Shown: positions 28,185 to 36,256 of the stretch, in pieces
How positions within the stretch are numbered: the stretch's first letter is position 1
Layout of the letters: every line of letters begins with the position of its first letter
Assembly (NCBI GenBank): GCA_009377745.1
Contig: WHTK01000009.1
Coordinates: forward strand, 1-64,000
Direction of reading: 5' to 3'
Length of the DNA: 64,000 nucleotides
DNA from: Dehalococcoidia bacterium
GTDB taxonomy: Bacteria; Chloroflexota; Dehalococcoidia; DSTF01; WHTK01
Position numbers and translations under genes: made by a program
The notes under the pieces: generated by a model
What the model saw: only the letters and a program-made list of their open reading frames with translations
What the model was told of the DNA's origin: nothing
Database searches by the model: none

Positions 28185-31100
28185 TTACGCGGTGAGCTGG
28201 CGGTAGAGCGCCGGCAGGCGCGCAGGTAGAAGCTGGATATCGCCCAAAACCTCGTACCCGAGGTCACCACACATCTCTCCGAGATAATCGTGGCCTTCTT
28301 TGTCGACGGTAAGGACAAAGGGCGTTATGCCGTGACGCTTAGCCTCAAGCAGGGCTTGATGCGTGTCATGAATTGCGTATCGCCTATCCGTGTCGTCTCG
28401 GCCGTATCCACTGTCCTGCGGCCGCCCATCTGAAACCAAGAAGAGAATGCGGGCCTTTGCGTCGCACTTGAGGAGTTTCTTGGTCGCGTGTCGGATAGCG
28501 GGACCCATCCGGGTACCGCTCACCGGTTCTATCTTGTCAATGCGGCGCTGTACGGCATCGCTGAAGCCTTCTTCAAGCTCCTTGATCACGAAAAACTCGC
28601 TGTTCTCTCGTCCGTAACCAGAGAATCCGTATATGGCGTAACGGTCCCCTATGACCTCAAGGGCATGGGTAAGGAGGACCAGGCTTTCCTTCTCCAAGTC
28701 GATAATCCGCTTTGCTTCGCCGCTTAGACGCCCTGACGTGAAGAAGGCCTGAGGGTCGTGGACGTCACCCGGCAGGTGGATCGCCTTGTCGACTTCGTCT
28801 TCTGTAGATTTCGACATATCCATCAGAAAGGCCACTGCAACGTCACGCTGCACCTTGTTCCGGCGCCAGTAAACCTTTGCGCCGCCAGCATGACCCGCCT
28901 TCTTTTGCACGACGAAGTCGAGTACAGCGTCGATATCGACATCGTCGCCATCCTCCAGGTACTTGAGTTTCCTGAAGTTATCTGGCTTGAGCAATTCGAA
29001 CTGACGCTGGGTCTCAAGTGCGAGACGGCCATACTCCTGCAGGGTGCGCACATAGAAGTCCGCGGAGCCCTCTTCGAGGGGGCGCTCATGCACGGCGCAC
29101 CAGCTGGGACGGTAGTCCTGCGTTCGGTAATCCCATTCGTCGTAATAGAGGGTGTGCACCTCCGGCTCGTACTCGTCACTCTCAACGGGTTCCTCGACCA
29201 CCAGCTGCGGCTCATCCGATTCCCGGTCTGGCTCCGATCCGAAGGATTCCGCAGCGGCTTCGCGCTGCAGGTTCTCAACTAGCTGGCCGACCAGGCTGCT
29301 GCCGTCGCGGCCCATCAGCTCGACGCTCCTCATGAGTATCCGGCTGATATCGTCCGCCGTGGGTACAGGTGGGATCTCATCCTCCGGTTGCTCACGCCGC
29401 AAGCGCCCCAAGAGTTGCACTAGCTCTGGCTTGAAGTCCCCGTGATAGCCCACTCTCGCGGGACTTTTGTATTCGACGCTACTGCACGATTGCAAAGTGC
29501 TCAATACCCGATCGACGTTCTCTGAGCCGGCTTGCTGCTTCAAGTCCTCGCCCGCCCCCGAGGCCCAGGGCAAAGAGTCGGTAGCTTCCGACGCCACGTT
29601 TGGAATGGCTGCCGCGAGGTCGTACAGCAGCAGTGTTGCTTCGGCAGCATCTTCGACCTGTGCCCGCGGATCCCGTAAAACATCGAGCACGTGAAGTGCC
29701 CGAACCAGCGCTGGTAGCAAGGCCAGCGGCCAGCCCAGAATTGTCGTTGGATCAAGGCTGTAGCGAACCAGGTCCTCGATGAAGGCCTCGCGGAGGGGCA
29801 GAGACTTAACTGGCGGCCGATGAGTTAACTCAGCCCGCTGAACCTTGACCTGGAGCGTGGCCAGCCCCTTGTATTCGAAAGGCACACGACAGTCGATCCG
29901 TCTCTCTTCCGCGATCGAGAACAAGTCGGCAGCAAGCAAGCGATCGGGCATCAGATCGAAGAAGCGCTCCATGTCGGTCACCCAACCGTCCGTGCTTTCA
30001 CTTGCTGAGAGTCGCTCTCTTTCGAGCTTGTCACGGCGCGTCGTGAGCACAGCACCCTGACGGGAAAAACGGAATCGAAAGCTGCCAAACTCGATGTGGC
30101 CAGCTTGGTGAGTGACGTAGACCTTGAAAGCGTGGAAGTTGTCTGGCTTGTTCTCGAACTCACGGGCGAACCTCGGCAGAAAGACTGTCGTCCCATCTGT
30201 AAAGACGCCGTCCCCTTGGCCCCAGACGATGCCATGGTCCTCTAGTGTGTCCACGGGCTCGATCGCCAAACTGGCCCCAGTCAGTGCCTTATTGTAAAGA
30301 CGTAAGACACTGATCACGTCCGAAAGCTCAATGCCACAAGTGAGTGCCGCAATCGTCTCTAGCGAGCGGCTGGACTGCAGCGCGAAGAAGGCGTCACCGG
30401 CCCGGGCGCTTTCGTTCGAAAGGGCAAGGCCGGTTGCGTACCATTCCTCAAGCTCCTCCGGGCGAAGGCGCAGCGTCACGTGAGGCGCCGACTTAAGCAG
30501 CGCCACGGCAGCTGCCTCGGAGTGCTTGAGCAACTCGCCCGCCCTAGCAACGAGCCAACCATGGTACTGAGGTTTGACACGCCGCAGCGCTCCAACACAA
30601 TCAGTAAGTAGTTGGTACGCCTGCGTGCGGTTCTGCTTTCCGGCGAGCGTCACGAAGCGGAGGAAGTCTGCGCGGCATCCCCTTTCGATCGGCTGGACCA
30701 ATTTGGAGGCGTTTTCAAAGTACTGCCCAGCTTCTGGCCACGGTATCCGACAGATGCCAAGAGCGAACTCGAGGAAGGCCTCCCGCTCCGAGTCGCTATA
30801 GGTTTGGGCAAAGTTAGGACTGGCTTCGAGGCAGGTGACAGCAAGGTCAGCATTGCGATCAGCGACGCCCTCAATCACCTTACCCAGAAGCGCAAGCTGA
30901 TCGATTGTGAGGTGGGACAACAAAAGGGGGCTGAAATCGAAGAACCGACTTGCAAGGGTTGTTGACTTCCATGTCGATAGCGCGATGCCTTCGCCCACCG
31001 CAGCCCACTCGTCAATTTGCTCGGGACGTATCCGATCAAGCACGGCCGGCGTTACATTTAGGAAGGCGCTTCCGATCGGAGAGGCCAGAGAAGCCAGCTT

Positions 31101-31331
31101 ACCGACATGGCCTACCCACTCGGCATATCCAACGTCGTCGAGTCGCGGCAGGACTTCGTGAGCTACGCGAAAGTAGTCAGCCAGAGGATCGTTGGTCCGC
31201 AATGGCTCCCCGGCGAGGCGGATGCCTTGCTCAACGAAGCGGATGCGCTGATCTTCAGGCAGCAACGAAACCGGACCTTCGAGAGCCGAACGACGGGCCT
31301 CGTCGATTGCCTCCTCTGGAATCGAAGACAT
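28185..31331 (-). CDS. NorD/CbbO-like VWA-domain protein, 1048 aa
   Basis: The C-terminal ~250 residues form a von Willebrand A domain with a MIDAS: DMSKST (DxSxS), the SGTRMGPAIRHA threonine and VSDGRPQD aspartate. The tail DIQLLPARLPALYRQLT matches NorD/CbbO proteins. The N-terminal ~700 residues are long helical repeats without a named domain, and an acidic linker separates the parts. Family members work with a MoxR-type AAA+ ATPase to activate a metalloenzyme (NO reductase, Rubisco). No such ATPase and no nor genes are in this window. It lies between dehydrogenase and transport genes of the island. Confidence 0.8.
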   Translation of the reverse strand: MSSIPEEAIDEARRSALEGPVSLLPEDQRIRFVEQGIRLAGEPLRTNDPLADYFRVAHEVLPRLDDVGYAEWVGHVGKLASLASPIGSAFLNVTPAVLDRIRPEQIDEWAAVGEGIALSTWKSTTLASRFFDFSPLLLSHLTIDQLALLGKVIEGVADRNADLAVTCLEASPNFAQTYSDSEREAFLEFALGICRIPWPEAGQYFENASKLVQPIERGCRADFLRFVTLAGKQNRTQAYQLLTDCVGALRRVKPQYHGWLVARAGELLKHSEAAAVALLKSAPHVTLRLRPEELEEWYATGLALSNESARAGDAFFALQSSRSLETIAALTCGIELSDVISVLRLYNKALTGASLAIEPVDTLEDHGIVWGQGDGVFTDGTTVFLPRFAREFENKPDNFHAFKVYVTHQAGHIEFGSFRFRFSRQGAVLTTRRDKLERERLSASESTDGWVTDMERFFDLMPDRLLAADLFSIAEERRIDCRVPFEYKGLATLQVKVQRAELTHRPPVKSLPLREAFIEDLVRYSLDPTTILGWPLALLPALVRALHVLDVLRDPRAQVEDAAEATLLLYDLAAAIPNVASEATDSLPWASGAGEDLKQQAGSENVDRVLSTLQSCSSVEYKSPARVGYHGDFKPELVQLLGRLRREQPEDEIPPVPTADDISRILMRSVELMGRDGSSLVGQLVENLQREAAAESFGSEPDRESDEPQLVVEEPVESDEYEPEVHTLYYDEWDYRTQDYRPSWCAVHERPLEEGSADFYVRTLQEYGRLALETQRQFELLKPDNFRKLKYLEDGDDVDIDAVLDFVVQKKAGHAGGAKVYWRRNKVQRDVAVAFLMDMSKSTEDEVDKAIHLPGDVHDPQAFFTSGRLSGEAKRIIDLEKESLVLLTHALEVIGDRYAIYGFSGYGRENSEFFVIKELEEGFSDAVQRRIDKIEPVSGTRMGPAIRHATKKLLKCDAKARILFLVSDGRPQDSGYGRDDTDRRYAIHDTHQALLEAKRHGITPFVLTVDKEGHDYLGEMCGDLGYEVLGDIQLLPARLPALYRQLTA

Positions 31332-31422
31332 GGGTTCAGAATACGCTGCTGATTGGAGGCCTGCTATCGGCGACGAGCGTTCGGTTCAACTTGTGAACGC
31401 CAAGGTCGCGCGAAAACCCATG

Positions 31423-32700
31423 CTATGGACTGATGTCCACGGTGGGCACCTGGTACCGCATCGATACGTCACGGTGTTCCCTTGCCGAGTCGAGGAATCC
31501 AAGGCAGACCTCCATGGTCGCCTTGGCCCAAGCCGGGTGGTGAATCACAGGCCGATTCTCGGTCACTGCGAAGAACAGCTCATCTATAACATTTCCGCGG
31601 CCAGGAGTGCCTCGCCAAGGACTAGCGCCAAGGTCGCGCAGTCCTGCGGTCGAGTAGGCGAGCACGCCGTCATCGGTCAATCTCAGGTCCGCACCTTCGC
31701 ATGTGACAATGAATGAACCGAGCTCGGCCTGCGCAAGGCCTTGCCGGCCCTCCCCATCGCCTCCGCGCTGCCGTGACGCGCCGTTCCCTTCGGCTCTCTG
31801 AGTTACCGGCGGTCGCTCGGCGCCTTCGATCATCGCAGGGGGGCGGCGGCGTGGCGTGTTCCCGCCGTAGCCCGTAGCAATGCGCATTGCTGTCTCTTCC
31901 TCTGGGTCGCGGATGCCCAGCTCACGGCGAACGGCACCAAAGCTTTCTGGCGCTCGTCGGCCTTTGGCGCTGGCGATCTCACCCGAGTTGAAATGGTCAT
32001 AGCCGCTATAAACGAGTGAGGCGCCGGCACCACTTTCGAACTCGAGCATCGCCATATAGGCGCCTTCAGTCGGGCGGTTCGTGTCGAGTACCCAGGTCAT
32101 AGCCCGCACGCTTCGGACCATGCCGCCCCCTATGTAGCGTGAGGCGTCCACTTGATGTGGTACCTGATTGAAGATGATTCCACCACCAAGCTCTGTTACC
32201 AATTCTTCAGGCCGACGAGGGCGATAGAGGAAATCCGTATACGCTGTGGCACTGATCATTCCGAGCTTGCCGAACTCCTCATTGGCGATCAGTTGGCGCA
32301 TGCGCATGACGCCAGGGTTATAGCTCGCCGTGTGGCCCACAATCATCTTGATGCCGGTACGCTTGGCGATTTCGATCATCTCGTCGCAGTCAGCCAGGGT
32401 TAGCGCCATGGGCTTTTCAACGATTACGTGCTTGCCATGCTCCGCAGCCAGGAGGACGTGGTCGACGTGGAATTGGTGTGGCGTGGCGATATAGACGGCG
32501 TCCACTTCCTTGCTCCTCACCAGGTCGGCCGCCTCTGTGAATGTCTGACCGCCGAACTCCTCCTTGAAACGAGTCAGGTGCTCCTTGTAAATATCGGCCG
32601 CAGCCGTGACCTCAATGTCGGGATGTTCCGCCATGGCCGCGAGCATTCCTGCGCCTGCTCGGCCCAGGCCAATAACCCCAAAGCGCATCGTGCTTGCCAT
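31423..32700 (-). CDS. Gfo/Idh/MocA-family dehydrogenase with low-complexity insertion, 425 aa
   Basis: N-terminal Rossmann fold (FGVIGLGRAGAGMLAAM), the EKP motif (VIVEKPMALT) and the C-terminal sheet domain (ELGGGIIFNQVPHQVDASR) place it here. This family contains the phthalate 4,5-cis-dihydrodiol dehydrogenases, which fits the Rieske oxygenases next door. Residues ~275-330 hold an Arg/Gly/Gln-rich stretch (NTPRRRPP; SRQRGGDGEG) not usual in the family. Its promoter faces that of the first Rieske gene. A 91-base gap separates it from the VWA gene, so both are probably co-transcribed. Confidence 0.88.
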   Translation of the reverse strand: MASTMRFGVIGLGRAGAGMLAAMAEHPDIEVTAAADIYKEHLTRFKEEFGGQTFTEAADLVRSKEVDAVYIATPHQFHVDHVLLAAEHGKHVIVEKPMALTLADCDEMIEIAKRTGIKMIVGHTASYNPGVMRMRQLIANEEFGKLGMISATAYTDFLYRPRRPEELVTELGGGIIFNQVPHQVDASRYIGGGMVRSVRAMTWVLDTNRPTEGAYMAMLEFESGAGASLVYSGYDHFNSGEIASAKGRRAPESFGAVRRELGIRDPEEETAMRIATGYGGNTPRRRPPAMIEGAERPPVTQRAEGNGASRQRGGDGEGRQGLAQAELGSFIVTCEGADLRLTDDGVLAYSTAGLRDLGASPWRGTPGRGNVIDELFFAVTENRPVIHHPAWAKATMEVCLGFLDSAREHRDVSMRYQVPTVDISP

Positions 32701-32778
32701 GATTCACCTTCTTGTTCTGAGCCATCCGCCAGTTGGGCTCAGGACCAACCGAACAAGCGAAAATGGATGGGCGCGGTA

Positions 32779-32808
32779 AACATAGACTTGAATTGAGACG
32801 AATGTCAA
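32779..32808 (-). promoter_or_regulatory. Promoter of the Gfo/Idh/MocA gene
   Basis: TTGACA (32803-32808) and TATGTT (32779-32784) on the minus strand with an 18-base spacer, in the divergent gap between the dehydrogenase and the first Rieske oxygenase. Confidence 0.55.
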
Positions 32809-32860
32809 CGAGTGTTTCAAATTCCGTTGATTATCACTAGTCTGCGTTAATCTGAACAAA

Positions 32861-34045
32861 ATGCTGAGTGCGGCAGAGAATCGGACGCTGACTCAGGTCG
32901 GGCCAGGCACGCCTATGGGGAGCTTGCTGCGTCGTTACTGGCACCCTGTCGCACCCTTGGCTGAGCTGAATCACGCGCAGACTATGGCCATTAGGTTGCT
33001 TGGCGAGGACCTTGTTCTTTACCGGGGCGAAAGCGGTCAGCACCACTTGGTTAGTCTTTACTGCGCGCATCGAGCCACCAACCTCTCTCAAGCCAGCGTC
33101 GAGGGGGATGCGCTTCGTTGCCCTCTACATGGCTGGCTCTATGACGAGCAGGGACAGTGCCTCGAACAGCCACTGGAAGAGTATCCTTTCGCGCCGGAAG
33201 TCCAGTTGGCTTCCTACCCTGTCCAGGCTAAGGCGGGCCTACTTTGGGCCTACCTAGGCCCGGACCCAGCTCCGCTCGTGCCAGACTGGGAGCCATTCAG
33301 CCGGCAAGACGGTTTAGTACAGATCGTCTCATCCTTCCTCGATTGCAACTGGCTGCAATGTCAGGAAAGCTCGCTCGATCCCGACAGCGAATGGCTGCAG
33401 TCGACGCTCGATGCGGGCGAAGCTGCGCCCAAAGGTCCGCCCTCCGACAATGAGGAAATGGCCTTTGAAGAATTCGAATATGGCTTCATCTACCGTCACG
33501 CTCCTAAGGAGCATGCGCCTGATGAAGGTTGGTCTGTAGGAGGGACCTCAATTTGGCCTAATGCGGTTTACGAAGGCAACAGCCGTGCTTGTCACATCGA
33601 GTGGTACACCCCGATTGATGACCGACGAACCCTAGCCATCAGCTGGTTCTTCAACCGAGCGGCACCAAATGCACTCATCGATGGAATCGAGGTGACCCAC
33701 TGGCGTTCGCCGCCTAGGGACGACGACGGCGAGTTTGTCATGAGTCACAGGCTCAATCGGAAGCACGTCATGTGGATAACTCAGGGCATGATCAGCGATC
33801 GAACGAAAGAGCATCTGATGGAATCCGATCGTGGCATTGTGATGCTCCGCAACAAGCTCTTCAGCCAGTTGGCCCTCATTGCAGATGGCGGTGAGCCCAA
33901 GGGAACGTTGCGCAGCATGGCTGCAAATCGCCGGCTGAAATTACCTTCCTCCGATTGGGGCTCGTCTGCAGGAGGCGCCTTTATAGAGATTGCGGGTCAA
34001 CCGGAGCAGGTCGCTCGGCTCTTCAGGAAGGCAGTCCAGAGCTAA
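32861..34045 (+). CDS. Rieske oxygenase-like protein lacking the mononuclear iron histidines, 394 aa
   Basis: Residues ~25-130 form a Rieske domain with both [2Fe-2S] ligand pairs (YCAHRATNLS and CPLHGWLYD). The catalytic domain keeps the bridging segment DCNWLQCQESSLDP. Where homologues have the two iron-binding histidines (D-x-x-H-x4-H), this protein reads LDPDSEWLQS, so both are replaced. It should carry the Rieske cluster but may not bind catalytic iron. It could be a structural partner, electron carrier or failed paralogue. ATG lies ~7 bases after a TAATCT -10-like box, suggesting a leaderless mRNA. Confidence 0.85.
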   Translation: MLSAAENRTLTQVGPGTPMGSLLRRYWHPVAPLAELNHAQTMAIRLLGEDLVLYRGESGQHHLVSLYCAHRATNLSQASVEGDALRCPLHGWLYDEQGQCLEQPLEEYPFAPEVQLASYPVQAKAGLLWAYLGPDPAPLVPDWEPFSRQDGLVQIVSSFLDCNWLQCQESSLDPDSEWLQSTLDAGEAAPKGPPSDNEEMAFEEFEYGFIYRHAPKEHAPDEGWSVGGTSIWPNAVYEGNSRACHIEWYTPIDDRRTLAISWFFNRAAPNALIDGIEVTHWRSPPRDDDGEFVMSHRLNRKHVMWITQGMISDRTKEHLMESDRGIVMLRNKLFSQLALIADGGEPKGTLRSMAANRRLKLPSSDWGSSAGGAFIEIAGQPEQVARLFRKAVQS

Positions 34046-34124
34046 AACATTCCTCAAGACTGATACGGGTCACCGCCGGCGTTACCTTGACAACTCTCCG
34101 CGACAAATCTAGGCTCATGACAAT

Positions 34125-34185
34125 TTCTTTTGACTTGGCAGGTCGTTCTTTTGATTTAGTGGTCATTCTTTGACCTGGTAGGTCG
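34125..34185. promoter_or_regulatory. Three tandem 20-21 bp operator-like repeats
   Basis: Units begin at 34125, 34146 and 34166. Units 1 and 3 contain TTGACYTGGYAGGTCG and unit 2 a diverged TTGATTTAGTGGTCA. Unit 3 holds a perfect palindrome GACCT-GGT-AGGTC. Spacing of two helical turns places the units on one face of the DNA, ~50 bases before the second Rieske gene. Confidence 0.6.
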
Positions 34186-34236
34186 TAAGCAGCAGTTCCC
34201 GGAACATCAGGCGCTTTAAGTGGGGGGTAGAATCCG

Positions 34237-35556
34237 ATGCTTACGAAAGAAGAAAACGACCTCTTGACCCGTGTCGGTCCTGGAACGCCTATGGGCAATC
34301 TGCTGCGCCAGTTTTGGATCCCGGTCCTCTTTAGCTACGAGGTAATGGAAGACGGTCCACCCGAGCGTGTGCGCATCATGGGCGAGGATCTTCTCGCCTT
34401 CCGGGACAGCGATGGTCGGCCTGGGATCATTGCCGAAAACTGTCCGCACCGCGGCGCGTCTCTGTACTTCGGTCGTAACGAAGAGTCCGGCCTGCGCTGT
34501 ATCTATCATGGCTGGAAGTTCGATACCGAAGGTCACTGCGTCGACATGCCGAACGAGCCTCCCGACAGCAACTTCGCCGACAAGGTCCGAATCAAGGCGT
34601 ATCCGTGTGAAGAGATTGCCGGCACGATATGGACTTATATGGGGGCGGAGCGGCCGGCGCCGCCTCTGCCTCACTTTGAGTGGATGGATTTGCCAGTGGA
34701 GCACTGCTTTGGATCCAAGCGAGTCCAGTTCAGCAACTGGGTGCAGGCTATGGAAGGCGACATCGACCAGAGCCATAACGCCTTCGTCCATGCATCACTG
34801 AAGGTGCCGGAGGTTGCGCCCGGCGAACGGCCCTCCGTAGAACAGGTTCGCGCCTTCGACAAGCACCCGCGGTTCCAAACCATCGATACAGATGCCGGCT
34901 TCGTGATTGGCGCTACCCGTGACACGCCCGAGCTGGACGTACAGTACACCCGTATCACCCAGTGGCTCGGCCCCTTCCACACAATGACGGGTGTCACGGG
35001 AGTCAATCCCAGCCGCCCCTGGCGCGCCTGGGTGCCGATTGATGACTTCAACACTTACGTCTTTGGTATTAGCTTCCACCCACTTACGCCATTACCAGAG
35101 GATCAGCGCATCAATCGCCGAGGCGGGGTCTTCAACATATCGCCAGACATGCGCGAGCCAAAGACCTCTAAGCCGTTCGGTGCCTGGCGGCCGATCCCCA
35201 CGATCGAGAATGACTTCTTCCAGGATCGGCAGGTGCAGAAAATGGAGACATTTGCTGGGATATCCGAATTCTGGGCCCAAGACGCGGCGCCGCAGCTCAG
35301 TATGGGTTACATTTTCCAGCGCCAATACGAACACCTCGGCACGACAGATCGGGCCATCATAAAGGCGCGCAACTGGCTGCTGCGCGCAGCAAAAAGGCTC
35401 CGCGATGAGGGCAAGATTCCGGACAACGTGTGGAATCCAGAGTGGTACATGGTCCGCTCGGGCGGCAAATTCCACAAGAAGGACCAGTGGTGGTTTGAGG
35501 AGACAGTGGAGGACCGCAAGGCGATCCCGGGTACCAACCCTGACGCTTCGGTCTAG
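34237..35556 (+). CDS. Phthalate-dioxygenase-type Rieske oxygenase, 439 aa
   Basis: The protein begins MLTKEENDLLTRVGPGTPMG as in phthalate 4,5-dioxygenase oxygenase subunits. Rieske ligands are NCPHRGASL and CIYHGWKFD. The mononuclear iron site AMEGDIDQSHNAFVHAS has the bridging Asp and both histidines. It needs electrons from a ferredoxin/reductase; the island has both (44529 and 39953). Substrate is probably an aromatic acid. It is closely related to the gene at 36257, likely by duplication. GGGGGGT precedes ATG and a strong hairpin follows. Confidence 0.92.
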   Translation: MLTKEENDLLTRVGPGTPMGNLLRQFWIPVLFSYEVMEDGPPERVRIMGEDLLAFRDSDGRPGIIAENCPHRGASLYFGRNEESGLRCIYHGWKFDTEGHCVDMPNEPPDSNFADKVRIKAYPCEEIAGTIWTYMGAERPAPPLPHFEWMDLPVEHCFGSKRVQFSNWVQAMEGDIDQSHNAFVHASLKVPEVAPGERPSVEQVRAFDKHPRFQTIDTDAGFVIGATRDTPELDVQYTRITQWLGPFHTMTGVTGVNPSRPWRAWVPIDDFNTYVFGISFHPLTPLPEDQRINRRGGVFNISPDMREPKTSKPFGAWRPIPTIENDFFQDRQVQKMETFAGISEFWAQDAAPQLSMGYIFQRQYEHLGTTDRAIIKARNWLLRAAKRLRDEGKIPDNVWNPEWYMVRSGGKFHKKDQWWFEETVEDRKAIPGTNPDASV

Positions 35557-35564
35557 CAAAGATT

Positions 35565-35604
35565 GAAAGTCACTCTGGTCGCCTACAGCACCAGGATGAC
35601 TTTC
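35565..35604 (+). terminator. Hairpin after the second Rieske gene
   Basis: GAAAGTCACTCTGGT (35565-35579) pairs with ACCAGGATGACTTTC (35590-35604) at 13 of 15 positions around a ten-base loop, nine bases past the stop. The T-run is poor, so it may also stabilise the mRNA end. Confidence 0.55.
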
Positions 35605-35637
35605 GACTCATGGAATAGCCAGCAACGGAGGTAGAAC

Positions 35638-35865
35638 GTGGAAGACAAAGAACTGCTCGCGACCTTTGAAGGCCCGCGAGGGAAAGCCGAAGTCTTCGAA
35701 GTGACCAAGCCTGGCGATAGGCCCCTCGTCGAGCAAATTGTCTATGAAATTGAATTCAAAGGTGAGACGCACACTCGGATGACAATGGGCGAGGCATCGG
35801 TTGTCGCCTCTGGTCTTACCGGTGACCCTCGCTACCAGGGTTATGTCGAAACGGGACGACGTTAG
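35638..35865 (+). CDS. Small conserved-looking protein, 75 aa
   Basis: GTG start with GGAGGT six bases upstream. The product is acidic with alternating strands (LLATFEGPRGKAEVFEV, IVYEIEFKGETHTRMTMG), suggesting a small beta-rich domain. No family recognised. Its place between two Rieske oxygenase genes suggests an accessory role. Confidence 0.65.
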   Translation: MEDKELLATFEGPRGKAEVFEVTKPGDRPLVEQIVYEIEFKGETHTRMTMGEASVVASGLTGDPRYQGYVETGRR

Positions 35866-35882
35866 ACGTACTCAGCGCTTGC

Positions 35883-36035
35883 CTAGGCCGGCTGAATCAG
35901 ACTCCAGATTACCGCGCGTCCGCAGGGGCCGCAGGGCGGGAACAGCTCGCCCTTACGAATTGGGTACTTAGTACGATGCGGGCAGTTGCTCTGGTAGTCT
36001 CCCGTTTCTTCGCAGATGTCGCCCGTATGTGACAT
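35883..36035 (-). CDS. YjzC-like small zinc-ribbon protein, 50 aa
   Basis: ATG 36035 opens a 50-codon frame: MSHTGDICEETGDYQSNCPH, then a lysine/arginine patch, then FPPCGPCGRAVIWSL. The cysteines (C, C-x-H, C-x-x-C) form a compact zinc ribbon resembling YjzC-type proteins. It is encoded opposite to the Rieske genes on either side. A short AAGG sequence lies upstream of ATG. Confidence 0.65.
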   Translation of the reverse strand: MSHTGDICEETGDYQSNCPHRTKYPIRKGELFPPCGPCGRAVIWSLIQPA

Positions 36036-36146
36036 GACGCCCTTCTTTCTTTCCGTCGTATTTTATGGTTGCTATGCCTGCGGCGGCGACAGTGTAGCCA
36101 GCTGTCTCGCTGGCTGCAAGGCCGATCTGATGCAAGCTCACAGATA

Positions 36147-36174
36147 TTGACAGGGCCTGACACTTTGCTACGCT
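36147..36174 (+). promoter_or_regulatory. Possible promoter of the third Rieske gene
   Basis: TTGACA (36147-36152) and TACGCT (36169-36174) with a 16-base spacer, about 80 bases before the start codon. The -35 is perfect, the -10 weak. Confidence 0.4.
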
Positions 36175-36256
36175 CCGTGGCAGTAGATATATGAGCGACC
36201 ACAAATATTGTCGCAGTCTCAGCGCAAAGAGCTCCTGCATTAGAACGGAGAGCAAA

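Noticed and set aside
28185-31331. Denitrification (NO reductase) locus suggested by the NorD-like protein
   Set aside because: No norB, norC, norQ or nir genes are present; only the VWA family resemblance supports it.
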